Counted from the stretch's first letter, positions 12,501 through 33,084 are shown. The stretch: DNA of 64,000 bases from Monocercomonoides exilis (GCA_001643675.2 LSRY02000004.1:1473501-1537500); one strand, 5' to 3'. The notes: generated by a model from the sequence alone, not told the origin. Numbers and translations are program-made.

Positions 12501-14087
12501 GTGCGGAGGATCTGGCGGGCTGAGAGAGAAGAAGGGGTGGACGGGGCAAGGGTGGTGGTGGAGGAGTTTGTAGACGAAGAATTGGAAGAGGAGGAGGAAG
12601 AAGAGGAAGAAGAGGAGGAAGGCAATAAAGGGTTCTTGGTCTTTCTTGGCAGAGTAACACCAGATGAGATCAAGACATCTCTATTGACACCAACTGCCTC
12701 GTCTTCTGATGATGATACGTCTTCCTCAGTGTATTCATCACTTCCTTCTCCTCCTTCTCCTTCTTCTTCTTTTTCTTCTTGTCTTTTGTCGCTTCCATTC
12801 TCTTTATCATTTTGTGGTTGTTGTTGCAAATTCTTCTTCTCTTTCTTCTCTTTCCTCTTCCTCCTCTTCTTCTTCAGCGTCTCCGCCCCGTCCTCTGCAG
12901 TAGCAGCAGTCATTCTCAGCACTGCCTCTTTGATCTGCATTGTTTCATAGTCCATTTCTTCTTCCTCGTCTTGCTCAGCTCTTCCACGGGCAGTTACTGC
13001 ACCAGACGGATGGATCAGCACAGAAGCATTGGAGAGGAGGGCAGAGGGAGAGGAGATGGAGGAGATGGAGGAAGAAGGAATTGGGGTTGTAATGGAGGAA
13101 GAAGGAGAGGAAGGAGAGGAAGAGGAAGAAGAAGAAGATGATGATGAAGATGAAGCCTTAATTGATGGCACATGGAATCTAGTTTTAGCAGAATCATGAA
13201 TGGGAGAAACAATTGCCTCTATTTGCTTAGACTTCGTGGTTGAAGAAAGGGGAGCAACTGCTAACAATTCATTGTCAGAGCCAAGAAAAGAACCATCACT
13301 CGATTTTGACTCAGATGCTTGAATATATTTGGCTTCTGGGCTTTTGAGGGAAGATGAGTTAAAGTTTGGTTCTGTGAAGTTATTGTTCATATTGCTTGTG
13401 TCTGGACAGTTGTGTGAATGCTTCTTTTTCCCTTTTTTGTTCATATCCCTTTGAAGAATGTTGATTGATTCTGCGTTATCAATGAAAACTTCTGAGTTTT
13501 CCCCTTCTTTTCTGTCAATTTTTCCTTCTTTCATGTCAATTTCATTACAAACACTTTCTTTTTTATCTTCTTTTCTTTCTTTTGCTCTTTCTTCTTTGAC
13601 TTCGTCAGCTTCATTCTCACTATCTCCAAAGAAATCATCAGACATCTCATCAAATTCGTCTCCACTTGTTTCTTCTCTTTCTCTTTCTCTTTCTCCTTCT
13701 TCTCCTTCTCCTTCTCCTTCTCCTTCTTCTCCTTCTCCTTCTCTCCTCCCTTCTTCACCCTTGCTTTCCACACTCGATTCATCTTCATCTTCATCATCTT
13801 CATCGCTATCATCATAATCATAATCAGAATCAGAATCAAAATCATTATCATCATCATCATCATCACTTCCCCTTCTCTTGTTATTCCTTCCTTTTCCTTT
13901 TCCTTTTCCTTTCCCCTTTGTTCGCTTCGGCTTCTCCATAAAGCGCAGAAGATCAGGGCGAATAGCTAAAACAGATTGCTGTGCTCTTTTGATGACATCT
14001 TCAGAAGAGAAAGCAGAAGAGAAAGCAGAATCAGAACTGAAAGAAGAAGATAAAGCAGCAATGGAGGTTGGGGTTTGGATGAGGGGA

Positions 14088-14120
<33 letters not shown>

Positions 14121-17100
14121 TAAGGATAAGAAGACGATGAAGTGGAAGAGGAAGAGGAAGAAGAAGGAGGAATGAAAGAGGCAGGAAGAGAGGGAGAAGG
14201 GATGTTGTGTGTTGAGAGAGAGATTTGTGAAGAACGAGGAGAAAGTGAATTGTTGGGTGTATGAATGGAAGTGTTGCTGGAGAAAGAAGAAATGGAAGAA
14301 GAAGAAGAAGAAGAAGGCATTGTTGGAAACAGCGCATGAGGTGAGTCAGAGGAAATGGAAGAAGAGGAGAAGAGGGAAGCAGAGGAAGGAGAAATCGGAG
14401 GAGGAGAACGAGAAGAAGATGGAATGTTCAGAGAAGCATGTTTTTGGCCATCAATCACAAGAATCTGTCCATAAGCGACTGGAGCACGCTGAGAGGGGAG
14501 AGAACTGGGGGCTGAATGAATGAATGGATAAATAAATAAATAAATGGATGGATGAATGGATGGAAGAGAGGAAGGAAGAATTGTGGATGATATTTTTATA
14601 ATTAAATAGAAAGAGAAGGAAAGTTAATATGAGGGCGAGAAAAAGAGAGTATAGAGAAAGAAATAATGATTACGAAAATTAAAAAGAAAGAAAGAAAGAA
14701 AGAAAGAAAACATACGTGAGAAGTACATTGACTGTGATCGTCGTGAAAGCTTTGGAAATGGTTTGTGTGGTTTAGCTGAAGCATCATCACCAGCTCCATC
14801 TGAAAGAGAGAGGGAGAAATTAGATGAACCAGAAGAAGAAGAGGAGGAAGAGGAGGAAGAGGAGGAAGAAGAAGAGGAAGAAGAAGAGGAAGAATTTGGA
14901 GAAGAGGAAGAGTAAGAAGAAGAATTTAAGGAAGAAGAAGAAGCAGAAGAAGAGACGGAGTGAGAAGGGAAAGCAGAAGAGATCATATCGAGACGAAGAG
15001 GAGGCAGGTTAAGTTTGCGAGGAAGAGAAGATTTTTGAGGGAGAGGAGAAGGAGAAGAGGAAGAAGAGGAAGAAGAGGAAGAAGAGGAAGAGGAAGAAGA
15101 GGAAGAAGAAGAGGAAGAAGAGGAAGAGGAAGAAGAAGTGAAACCAATGTTTGATGAAGAAGAGCTTGCAGATGACGTATTTGACTGAAATGCTGAAGAG
15201 GAGTTGGAAAGAGAAGCAGAAAAGGGAGGAGAAGGAGAAGGAGTAGGAGAAAGAGAAGGAGAAGGAGAAAGAGAAGGAGCAGGAGATTGCATAAGTGAAG
15301 TAGACGAATCGAAAACAGAGTTTGAATCAACCATGTCATCATCATCATCATCTTTATCATCATCATCATCGCTGTCACTTTCAACAAAACGAGAAAGATC
15401 TGGTTTGACTTCGTTTCCCTTTGGTAAAGATGAAATGGCATTGAAATTTGAAGTTCTTGTAATTTTCTTTGAAGCTTCATCATTTTTTCTATTTATTTTT
15501 GATGTTTCTTCTTTTGAACTTTTCACTTTATCATTTGAATCACTGAAGGATTGAACAGGAACTGTGCTATTTTCAATGCTAAAATTCTCCTTCTCTTCTT
15601 TCTCTTCCTCCTTCTCCTCAGTTTTCTTCCCCTTCTTCTTCTTCTTCTTCTTCCCTCTTTCTCCTTCCTCCTTCTCTTCTGCATTTGCATTCACACCTTT
15701 TTCCTCATCTTTTAATGTGATGCTCTTTCCAAACACAAACATTCCACTCTTCATCATTTCTGGTGTTATCAACATCTTTTGCATCTTTTGAATCTTTTGC
15801 TCTTTTTGCTCTTTTTGTATTTTCTGAGGCTTTTTCAGCTTTTCTTTCTGCTTTTGATGAGACTGTTGTGTTTCATTTGAGATGGAAACGGATTTCTGAT
15901 TGAGTGAAGGATTGGAGAGGGATAATGGTGCAAAGAGAGAAGCATAGGAGGGAGTGGAAGAAGAAGAAGAAGAAGAAGAAGAAGAAGAAGAAGAAGAAGA
16001 AGAAGAAGAAGAAGAAGAAGAAGAAGAAGAAGAAGAAGAAGAAGAAGAAGAAGAAGAAGAAGAAGAAGAAGAAGAAGAAGAAGAAGAAGAAGAAACAGAA
16101 GAAGTGAAAGAGGAAGAGGAAGAAGATGCTGAAGCATCACAATTCCGATTATCTTTTGATGCAACAGCAGCTGAATAAGAGCTGTCATCATAAGCAGAAG
16201 AAGGATACACATCAGAAGAAGGTCTTCTTTGATTCTGCATTCTTTGACATTCACATTCACCTTCACAGCTAATCTTAGTGGAATTGAGGTTGTTTTCTTG
16301 TTTCTCGTCTTTGAAATGGATTATTGCGTTTGCTTTGTTTTTTATTCCACTGTTATTATTATTGTTGTTACTGCTGGTGATGTCGTTATCTCCCCATGAA
16401 GAATCGTCATCATCATCAAATACATCTTCGTCTTCTTCATCTTCATCATTATCTTTATTTTTATTATTGTCATAAGTATCACAATTATTATCTTCATCTT
16501 CATCATCTTCTTCATCATCTTCTTCCACAAATGAACTAAGCTTCGCCTCAAGTTCAGGTGTTAGTTTGTTCAATGTGCTGTTTTTGGCAGAAGATGGATG
16601 AAAAGCAGAGGTGTTTATGCCTTTTTCATTTTCAATGGAAAATTTTTGTTCAGTTTTTGTTTCTTCTTCTTCTTCTTCTTCTTCTTTCTGAATGGGATTG
16701 CTTTCTTCTTTTTCTTTTGTTTTATCGAATGAAGATTCATCAATACCATCTTTCACATCCTCCTTTTCTGATTTTTTATTTTCATCTTCTTTGTTCTCTT
16801 TGGCCTCTTTCTTTTTCTCTGCCTCTCTTTGCATTTGAACAGATAGCGGATGGAATGAGTCAAATTTCATTGTCTTGTCAATTTTTTGTGGAGAAGAAGA
16901 AGAAGAAGAAGATGATGATGATGATGACGACGATGAAATTGCAAATGAGGAAAGCAAAGCTTCAGTTGCAGCAGACAATGAAGTGTTGCGCCGAGGTGGC
17001 AGAGAAGAAGCGTCTGGAACAGCTGATGCATTGCGGTCAGAAGAAGAAGAAGAAGAAGAAGCAGAAGAAGCAGAGGAAAGGGAAGAAAGCGTAGAACGAG

Positions 17101-18525
17101 AAGTTAATGTCGACAGAGAAGAAAGGGTGGAAAGTGTAGAAAGTGTAGAAAGGGTGGAAATAGTGGAGGAAGTTGAGTATGGAGTGAATGAGCGACGTGC
17201 AGAGAAAGGAGCAGAAGAGGTCAAATCTTGTGAGAGTGTGAGCGAATCAGCAGGAGACAAGTCTGATGGATGAAGTGTGGTGCTTTGTCTGTGTGAATAA
17301 CGGAGGGATGATGCGGGGCTGAGTGAGGAAGAGGGGGAAGGAGAATAAGAGGATGATGTAGATGATGATGATGATGATGAGGAAGAGGAAGAGGAAGATG
17401 ATGAAGGTGATAGAGGAGACGGAGAAGCAGCAAGTGTTGCTGCTGCTGCTGCTGTTGTTGTTGAAATCATTGTATTTTCATTCTGAAGAGCAGTTTGAGG
17501 GCGCGGACGGAACTTAGGCACGCTTCTTTTGAACAGAGAAGAATCAGCAGAAATGTGGGTGGATGCAGAAGGCGAGCAGCAGGGAGAGGAAAAAGTTGCG
17601 GAAAGGGGTGTTTTGTGTGTTTGGTAAGAGGGAAGTCGATGAAGTGCTTGAGGTGTTGATAAAGAAGAACTAGCTGAAGATAATGCCTTTGAAGCTGAAG
17701 AAGGAGTCTTTTCGATAAACACTTGTTGAGATGAAGCAGAAGATTGCAATGGAACGTTAGAACTTGAATCTGATTGAAGAGAAAGATGAGGAGAAGTTGT
17801 TAAACTTTCATTGGGCTTTTGTTTAACTTGATTAACGGAAGGAATAATTTCATTCGGGAAAGTCAATCTGATAATTTCAAGCTTCTGAGATTTTAATTCT
17901 TGTATCGATTCAGTTGAGGATAATGTTGCAATTTTCGTCTTAAAGTGCTGCGGAAGATCTGAAAAATTGAATTATCAAATAACATAACATTAAAAACGAA
18001 AAAGAAAAATACAACACAAACATGATTTCTTTGGTACAATCCGTTGAGTACGAATAATCCTGGGATCAACAATATCTATAATTTTCATTGGGCATTTATA
18101 TTAACAAAAGATAAACTGCATTCAAACCTGCTGTAATTGGAATAGATATGGTTTGCTTTTTGGTCTTGAGTTGTAAAGTCGATGACACTCTTCCTTCTTG
18201 CTTTGCTAAAAGCGTAACATCGATTTGTGCAATGTCTCCTAATTTTGGCTAAAGCGCATGAGCATTAAGAAGTCAGTATTTGAGTGAATAAAAAAACGAA
18301 AAATCAAACTTCAGAAAAAACAATGTATTGGTTTTTAGAAAGCATGACATCAACTATTTCCGTTTCCATTTTTCCATGTCTCATAGCTATAAGAAAAGGT
18401 TTCGTATATTTGCTGCCTGTTGACACTTGGCCAAATTCTATTATTGATGGAAAGCAAACAGCCCCACCAATTTGAGGTCGGGGAAGATATCTCTCCAAGC
18501 AAGATATCTGGGGTTGTGACATCAT
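9512..18525 (-). CDS. Giant Ser-rich/acidic protein with N-terminal ASH-like domain
   Basis: Five minus-strand exons, in order 18525-18310, 18248-18128, 18075-18022, 17958-14716 and 14511-9512 (TGA), join into about 2,877 residues with every junction in frame. Residues 20-130 read like an ASH/MSP-type beta sandwich: FPSIIEFGQVSTGSKYTKPF followed by alternating strands ending near TISIPITADI. ASH domains are common in cilium, centrosome and Golgi proteins; this assignment rests on pattern only. The rest is mostly low complexity: long Ser runs (46 uninterrupted TCT-type codons at 15957-16094), Asp/Glu blocks and Lys-rich patches. A few ordered islands stand out, notably around 12400-12530 and a C-terminal stretch of about 60 residues ending WKVLALLP. 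The intron at 14512-14715 joins what otherwise look like two separate genes. No enzyme motif was seen. Confidence 0.8.
15957..16094. repeat. (GAA/TTC)46 trinucleotide run inside coding sequence
   Basis: Forty-six uninterrupted GAA units on the plus strand read as a pure Ser (TCT-type) run in the minus-strand giant gene. The lack of codon mixing points to recent replication slippage; neighbouring Ser runs use mixed codons. Confidence 0.9.
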
Positions 18526-18640
18526 ATGTCAAAATTCTACTGTGATATCCAGTTTATAATTCTCAAAATATCAAAATAAAAATTTGATCACACTCATAAT
18601 AAAACTTGATTTCAATCAATTCATTGTGAAATTACGTTTT
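18526..18640. promoter_or_regulatory. 115-bp divergent intergenic region, probable shared promoter
   Basis: The start codons of the giant Ser-rich gene (-) and OST3/6 (+) lie back to back with only 115 AT-rich bases between them. Both 5' UTRs and promoters must fit here. No recognisable element such as a TATA box could be singled out. Confidence 0.4.
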
Positions 18641-20175
18641 ATGAAATATTATTTGATAAAATTTATAATCTTCATATCTTTATCATTATGCGTACCTCAT
18701 GAATCAAGTATTTTACGAAGAAAACTGCAGAAAAAGCAAAATTTGAATGGAGACAAAATAATTGATTTATCGATAGAAGAATTTAAAGAACTAGTCGTAT
18801 TTGGGCCAAGAGATTTTTATGCTTTTTGTTGTTTTGTAGGAGATTCAACTACTTGTCCTCATTGCAAGTTTGTCCTTTTTCGACAATATTAAAATTAATA
18901 TGTATTTTTCAGAGTTTTCGATCCTATGATAATGCTTATAGGTTCAAACTATTACTATAATTTTTTCTTTTATGAATTAAATGATACATATATATTTTTT
19001 GTCATATTTAGGAACTTCTGTTGCTCATTCAAACAGAATTGCAAATTCTTCTATTCCCGTTTTTCCAATTCGTGTTGTATTTAGTTCCCAAGTTGAAAAT
19101 ATCCAATTAATTGGAAAGGTTTGAATTTGATTATCCGCATTTTATGTTGTATTCTCCCATCTATTTCTTTAGATTGGGTTAACATCTCTTCCATCATTCG
19201 CAATCTTTCCTCCAACAGAGCGAGTTATTGGTTCGCTAAACGAAATTAGAGCCCTTCCAAAGAAATTTATATATCACTCAAAAACAGATGAATTTCAGCT
19301 TCCTCATTTTCGCCATTGGATTCAAAAGCGAACTGATATCCCGATTTTTCTTATTACCCCCTCATCAGAAGATGAAAATGGACTTGCAAGCAAATTTCGC
19401 GTCACACCTTTTATATTCATGGTTTTATTGATAATGGTTGGAGCTCTTGGGCTTATAGGCTGGGTTTTATGGCAGAGTTGGAAATGGGTTTCAATATTTT
19501 TCATCGGCTGCGTGGTATGCGAAAGGAAAGATAGAAAGAAAGAAATATATCTTTGTTCTTTGTTCTTTTTCTTTTTCTTTTTGATGCTTTTAAGACGTTT
19601 CTTTCGTGCATGTGCTTCAATGAAATAATTCTAATTCGATTTAATTTTCTGACAAATGATTATAATGATTTTTGATTCAATCTGATGATGTTAAAAATGC
19701 TTTATTATTTCTCAGATCATTTCATTGTACTCCCTTGGAGGAACTGCATATCACAGAATTACAGGCACTCCTTTTGTTATAGATAACGGAAGAAATGGAT
19801 ATTCATATTTTATCACAAAAATGGGAATTCATCAGCAACTAGGATCAGAAAGTATATTCATTGCATGTATATGTATGCTATAAATAGCTTATTGTTCATT
19901 TTTCATTCATTGACTTTATATTTCTTATTTCTATTTTTCCTTTCATTATTTTATTTAATTTTGTTTAACTATTTTTAATATTTCTTTGACAAATCAAATT
20001 CATAATTCTATCATTCTTTCTTCGTTATTAAATTTAACTTCATTCAGTTCTTTTCTTCGCACTCTCGTACGTGATGGATACTTCGACCGATCAAAAGTCA
20101 TTCACTCATTTTTTGTTAATTACAATTGAATTAAGTTGTGCCATTGTATTATTCGTGATGGAAATTATGAAATGA
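18641..20175 (+). CDS. OST3: Oligosaccharyltransferase subunit, OST3/OST6 (TUSC3/MAGT1) family
   Basis: This ER-membrane subunit of the N-glycosylation complex uses a thioredoxin-like lumenal domain to hold substrate cysteines. Six exons give 327 residues: 18641-18867, 18913-18941, 19012-19118, 19173-19514, 19716-19866 and 20048-20175 (TGA). The protein opens with a hydrophobic signal sequence, then a thioredoxin fold with the CxxC redox motif CPHC at 72-75. The cis-Pro region LTSLPSFAIFPP follows, and then four hydrophobic segments typical of the family. Length and order match animal and yeast relatives. The start at 18641 gives the signal peptide; an upstream in-frame ATG at 18584 would bury it. 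The donor at 19867 (GTATATG) was preferred over 19852 because it restores an ES-type segment seen in human MAGT1. Confidence 0.9.
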
Positions 20176-20334
20176 ACAAAATATGATCATAAATTATATA
20201 CAATATATATTTTAAAACAAAATTCTCAAAAAATGTTGCTTTGTGAAATGTTTTGAGAATAAAAATATGAAAAAAAACTTGATCTGAAATGAAAATACAA
20301 AGATTTTGACTAATTTTTCAATAACCTTTTATTC

Positions 20335-20832
20335 TTAAATTGCAACATTTGGTTCATCTGCTTCTTTAAATTTCCTTTCAACTTTTGTTCCTTTGTTGAA
20401 ATTCACAGTAACTCTTCCTCCTGAATGATGAATATAAAAGTCGAGCCCTGCATTTCTAAATTGTTCAAGGATATAAGGTTTTATTTTTGGCTTTCCATCT
20501 TTTGCATGAAGACCTCTTCCAGGAATAAAGCATATATCGTTTTTCGGTTTTTGTGCAAAATACATTGGAAGAACAGATTCTGCTTCCTTCAGATACCATC
20601 CATGGAAATCAAGCTCTTCAGGAAGAGGAATGCTATTGTTCACAATTTGAGCAACTAAAGCTTCAATTTTTGAGCGATCATATGGCTCTTGTTCTTGTGT
20701 TTGAGATTGGGGTTGATTCTGAGATTGTTGTTGAGTTTGTTTTGAAGAAGAGTTCTGTCTTTGAGATGGTGCTTGAGACGAATTCCCAGTTGGTTCGCTT
20801 ACTTCCTGTTTTTTACCAAAACAACACCCCAT
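20335..20832 (-). CDS. Smr-domain protein with MGCC acylation-type N-terminus
   Basis: A single-exon gene of 165 residues ending at TAA. The N-terminus MGCCFGKK has Gly2 and two adjacent cysteines, the usual arrangement for myristoylation plus palmitoylation, so the protein may be tethered to a membrane. A Gln/Ser-rich linker follows (about 12-50). The C-terminal half is a small MutS-related (Smr) domain: LDFHGWYLKEA carries the DxHG motif, and IPGRGLHAKDGKPKIKP is the TGxGxHS/G-type loop followed by the usual SGGRVTV ending. Smr domains act as nucleases or RNA binders in other proteins. The loop reads PGRG where many members have TGKG. I infer a membrane-linked nucleic-acid binding or cleaving protein; activity is not shown. 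Confidence 0.85.
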   Translation of the reverse strand: MGCCFGKKQEVSEPTGNSSQAPSQRQNSSSKQTQQQSQNQPQSQTQEQEPYDRSKIEALVAQIVNNSIPLPEELDFHGWYLKEAESVLPMYFAQKPKNDICFIPGRGLHAKDGKPKIKPYILEQFRNAGLDFYIHHSGGRVTVNFNKGTKVERKFKEADEPNVAI

Positions 20833-21014
20833 TTTTGTCTTTATCCCATTTTAAAAAATTGACATTCTCTGTTTCAAAATATATTGAAATCTTTCGATTT
20901 TTTGCTTTAATCAATAAATATGTTGAGAATATTACAGAAACAAAATTTATTGTTTAAATCATTTGATGAAGGGTCTCAGGATCATAGATTTTTTTCTCAA
21001 TTTCTTTCTAATCA
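20833..21014. promoter_or_regulatory. 182-bp divergent intergenic region
   Basis: It separates the start codons of the Smr-domain gene (-) and the BRO1-domain gene (+). It is AT-rich and short, so both promoters probably overlap here. No motif was identified. Confidence 0.35.
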
Positions 21015-23857
21015 ATGTACATTTTTGTGAAATGCACTTCAATTCCTCGACCAACAGAAATGTCATTTACTGACTTTTTTGTTTGTACAACTTCTGAACG
21101 TTTGCTATTCCAAGTTTATGATAATAATTTATTGTTTCTCTATTTTTCTATCGTAGAAAACGTAAATGAAACAACACGGATTAGAAACGAAATGTCGCGT
21201 ACATTGTCAGGGGACTTTACACAAATACAGAAAAAACTTTCCATTGAAAAGTATTTGCCGTACGTGTTTGCCCTTCAATCCTCAATAAAGACAGGAACCG
21301 TGTCTCTGAAAAAAGGCATATTATACAAGTGGACAAGCTTTCTTAATTCAGGGAAGCATGTGTTTGAAAATCCTCAAATCAATTTTGGTGTGTTTATGTT
21401 ATTCAAGTTATTGAAATTCAATTAATTTTTTGGATATTGTACTTATTTTTTCATCATTTAAAGAGGTTACTATGACATTAGCAGTTTGCATCACTTTCTG
21501 CTTTAAAATTTGAAAAGATAATTGTTTTCGTTTAAGGCATATGCATTCACTTTAGCTAATTGTGCCATTGCAACTGCGAATGAATTCTTTCAGACGGAAG
21601 TATTTAATTCTAATAATCGTTGAAATTTCATTCTCAAAAATATTTATAATAGGCGTATTCATCAAATCCTTTAACACCAGAAAAGATTTCAGAAAATGCC
21701 AAAGAATGCTCTCAATATTTTCGAAGAGCTGCAGGAGTTGTGGAGTATCTTCAAAATGCAGTAATTCCCCTTCTTTCTCCTGCTCATGGCCTTTTGTTTG
21801 CATATTTGCACATTTTATTTTATTTTATTTTATTTTTGATTGCTTATTGATTTTAATATGAAATCGTTGTTTATTTGAAAAAAAATGAATGATATTTTGT
21901 TATAGGCCAGTTGAATGCAGTGTTCATATGATGGGTGCGCTGAAAGAAATTTTCCTTGCACAAGCACAAGTGTTTGCTGTGATGCTGGGAGCGGACCAGG
22001 TGCGTATTGTGTTTATAAATATTTAGTTTTTTTTTCTTTTTCTTTTTCTTTCTTTTTTTTTGTATCAAACTTTTTTTCTTTTTCTTCTCCTACATCCCCC
22101 CCTCTGATGAATGTTCTTTGCATTATAAAACAAAAACCAGCAAAACAACCCCGTAACGCTTGCGCGACTTTGCATGGGAATTTCAAAGAGATTCGATAGA
22201 GGGCACCAGCTGATGAAGATTAACACTTCTGATTATAAAGGTTGCTCATTTTTGGAATTAATTTTTTGATTCATGAATTTTCTTTCTTTTTCTTTCTTTT
22301 TCTTTCTTTTTCTTTCTTTTTCTTTCTTTTTCTTTCTTTTTCTTTCTTTTTCTTTCTTTTTCTTTCTTTCTTTTTTTTAATGTAATATTTGATGTATGTC
22401 AATGTGACAACTATCAATAATCGCTTTATTTTATTTTTTCTTTTTCTTTTTGATTTTTTAACCATTGCATTGTGATATGCTTTTGTTCGACAACAGCTCT
22501 CCTTCCTTCGCTTCCAGTTCTTCTGGATCTTCTTCCTAAGCATTACGATTCACTCGCTTATCGACATTTAGCTGATAGCGAAATGAATAAAGAGTTTGAT
22601 TTTTTTTTCTGAATATAAAAAAAAAAGATAAATGCTCAACGCATTTGCAAAAATAAATTATCAATTTCTTTTTCTTTTTCTTTTTCTTTTTCTTTTTCTT
22701 TTTCTTTTTCTTTTTCTTTTTCTTTTTCTTTTTCTTTTTCTTTTTCTTTTTCTTTTTCTTTTTCTTTTTTCTTTTTCTTTTTTCTTTTTCTTTTTCTTTT
22801 TCTTTTTCTTTTTCTTTTTCTTTTTCTTTTTTCTTTTTCTTTTTCTTTTTCTTTTTCTTTTTCTTTTTCTTTTTCTTTTTCTTTTTCTTTTTCTTTTTCT
22901 TTTTCTTTTTCTTTTTCTTTTTCTTTTTCTTTTCTTTTTCTTTTTCTTTTTCTTTTTCTTTTTCTTTTTCTTTTTCTTTTTCTTTTTCTTTTTCTTTTTC
23001 TTTTTCTTTTTCTTTTTCTTTTTCTTTTTCTTTTTCTTTTTCTTTTTCTTTTTCTTTTTCTTTTTCTTTGTCTTTGTCTTTTTTTCCTTCTTTTCGTTCT
23101 TTTCATTTTTATTTTATTTATTCATTCATATTATTGTTATTATTATCAATCTCACATATTTTCTTTCTTTCTTTCTTTCTTCTTTTTTATTTCTTTCTCT
23201 TTCTCTTTCTTTTTTTTTTAATGATTGGTAATCATTTAATAATCTTCTTAGAGTGAAGGATTGTGGTGCTGCCTGCTGCTATGCACTGGAATCAATCAAA
23301 TTGAACGAAGCAATTCTTCCAATCAGAGTTTGCCTTGTTTATGTGATTATTGTTAATCTATAAATTTTTTTTTTCTTGCTTCTTATACATACACACATAT
23401 ATCTCTTTCTCTTTCTCTTTCTCTTTCTCTTTCTCTTTCTCTTTCTCTTTCTCTTTCTCTTTCTCTTTCTCTTGTATTGGAAATGCATTTGCTTGACATA
23501 ATTTTGCTGTTTTAATTATTTGTTGAAATTTAACCAATAAAAAAACAGACTCAAGATGAAGTTAAAAAAATAATCGAAAGAATTCATGACATGAACGCAA
23601 AACTCATTGAAAAGTATGCTTTATTTAAATTATCATTAATTTTCTCTGACTTTTTCTTTCTTTCTTTCTTTTTTGATTTATTTGATAATTTACAATTAAT
23701 CCCTTGTTCTTCTTTTTTTAGATTGAATTATGACAATCAGCATATTTATTTCCAGCCTGTACCAACATTTCCACCTTCTGCTTTACCTGATCCCGCAGAG
23801 ATCACAAAAGCAATTGAATTTGTTGTTCCTGATCCTGTTTACACAGAAATTAAATAG
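21015..23857 (+). CDS. BROX: BRO1-domain protein, BROX-like
   Basis: BRO1 domains bind the ESCRT-III subunit CHMP4/Snf7 and act on endosomal or nuclear-envelope membranes. Ten exons give about 388 residues: 21015-21387, 21464-21483, 21537-21599, 21653-21795, 21906-21999, 22141-22240, 22497-22593, 23252-23327, 23549-23613 and 23722-23857 (TAG). The order follows human BROX (411 residues): an N-terminal helical part, an EVTMTLAAYAFTLANCA helix, then a VECSVHMMGALKEIFLAQAQ helix. Next come PVLLDLLPKHYDSLAYRHLAD and a C-terminal HIYFQPVPTFPP segment like the family's IYFQKIPTEAP. There is no V domain or Pro-rich tail as in ALIX, and no CaaX box as in animal BROX. An in-frame segment near 21110-21153 resembles a 43-nt intron but removing it breaks the frame. 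Introns 6-8 carry long pyrimidine microsatellites. Confidence 0.88.
22280..22375. repeat. TTTCTTTCTT-type microsatellite in intron 6 of the BRO1 gene
   Basis: A tandem T/C array of about ten-base units occupies nearly 100 bp of the intron 22241-22496. It is entirely pyrimidine on the sense strand. Confidence 0.9.
22668..23079. repeat. (TTTTTC)n array of about 410 bp in intron 7 of the BRO1 gene
   Basis: A nearly perfect hexanucleotide array with a few one-base slips fills most of the 658-nt intron 22594-23251. It is a pure polypyrimidine strand paired to polypurine, a composition able to form triplex DNA. Open frames across it (Lys/Arg on one strand, Leu/Phe on the other) are artefacts. Confidence 0.95.
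23403..23475. repeat. (TTTCTC)n array in intron 8 of the BRO1 gene
   Basis: About twelve copies of a hexanucleotide pyrimidine unit lie in the intron 23328-23548. The unit differs from that in intron 7, so it arose separately. Confidence 0.9.
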
Positions 23858-24132
23858 TTTTCAAAAGCTAAATCTTCCTTTCTTTTGCTGTTGTTTCGAG
23901 AATTTTTCTTTTTTTGTTGTTTTTCATTTAATTATTGCTGAGTAAAGCGACTTAAGCTCTGATTTTTTTTGATTTCTTTTATATCATATATACATTTTTA
24001 TTATAACGTTTTGCATTAATTCTTTTTTGGGGTAAAAACACCTTGCCAAGATTTTAAAAGATTATTCATTTTTAATTCGTGGGATAGATCATAGAGTATT
24101 TCATCAATTTTTCTCCTTTGTAGGAAAGGTTG
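23858..24132. other. Short intergenic region upstream of the DENN gene
   Basis: AT-rich, 275 bases, between the BRO1 stop and the DENN start. A TTTGTAG just before 24124 could be an intron acceptor if the DENN gene has an extra 5' exon; none could be supported. Confidence 0.4.
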
Positions 24133-32790
<8,658 letters not shown>

Positions 32791-33002
32791 CCATAATTTA
32801 TCTTTTCACATCTCTACTTCGTTTTGTTTCTTCTTATTTATTAAATGCACCCAAAAGATTTGATTGATATACCTTCACCAATATCTTCAAATATAGAATA
32901 TTCAAAAAGAAAAAATGGAATTGAATGATGTGGAATTTGAAGATCGAAAAACAGGTTGTTTGAGGAAATTAGAAAATGCAGTCAAAGAATCGAGATGAAC
33001 AG

Positions 33003-33075
33003 CTCGATGTAGTCTAGTCGGTTAGGATTTAGGATTTTCACTCCTGAGACCCGGGTTCGATTCCCGGCATCGAGG
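33003..33075 (+). tRNA. trnE-TTC: tRNA-Glu (anticodon TTC)
   Basis: The acceptor arm CTCGATG pairs perfectly with CATCGAG at 33068-33074, with a G discriminator. The D arm contains TAGTCGGTTAGGA, the anticodon loop is TTTTCAC (anticodon TTC) and the T arm is CCGGG-TTCGATT-CCCGG. The sequence follows eukaryotic tRNA-Glu closely. No intron and no encoded CCA. Confidence 0.96.
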
Positions 33076-33078
33076 AAG

Positions 33079-33084
33079 TTTTTT
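33079..33084 (+). terminator. T6 RNA polymerase III terminator of tRNA-Glu
   Basis: Six T residues begin four bases after the mature 3' end, the usual Pol III stop signal. Confidence 0.8.

Noticed and set aside
14624-14715. Hydrophobic C-terminus of a separate gene ending at 14624
   Set aside because: This is intron sequence; splicing from 14715 to 14512 keeps the frame and joins two parts of one giant gene.
22632-23231. Leu/Phe-rich open frame and the opposite Lys/Arg frame
   Set aside because: Pure translation of the (TTTTTC)n array inside a BRO1 intron.
22280-23475. CRISPR-like regular repeats
   Set aside because: Simple microsatellites with no distinct spacers, in introns of a eukaryotic gene.
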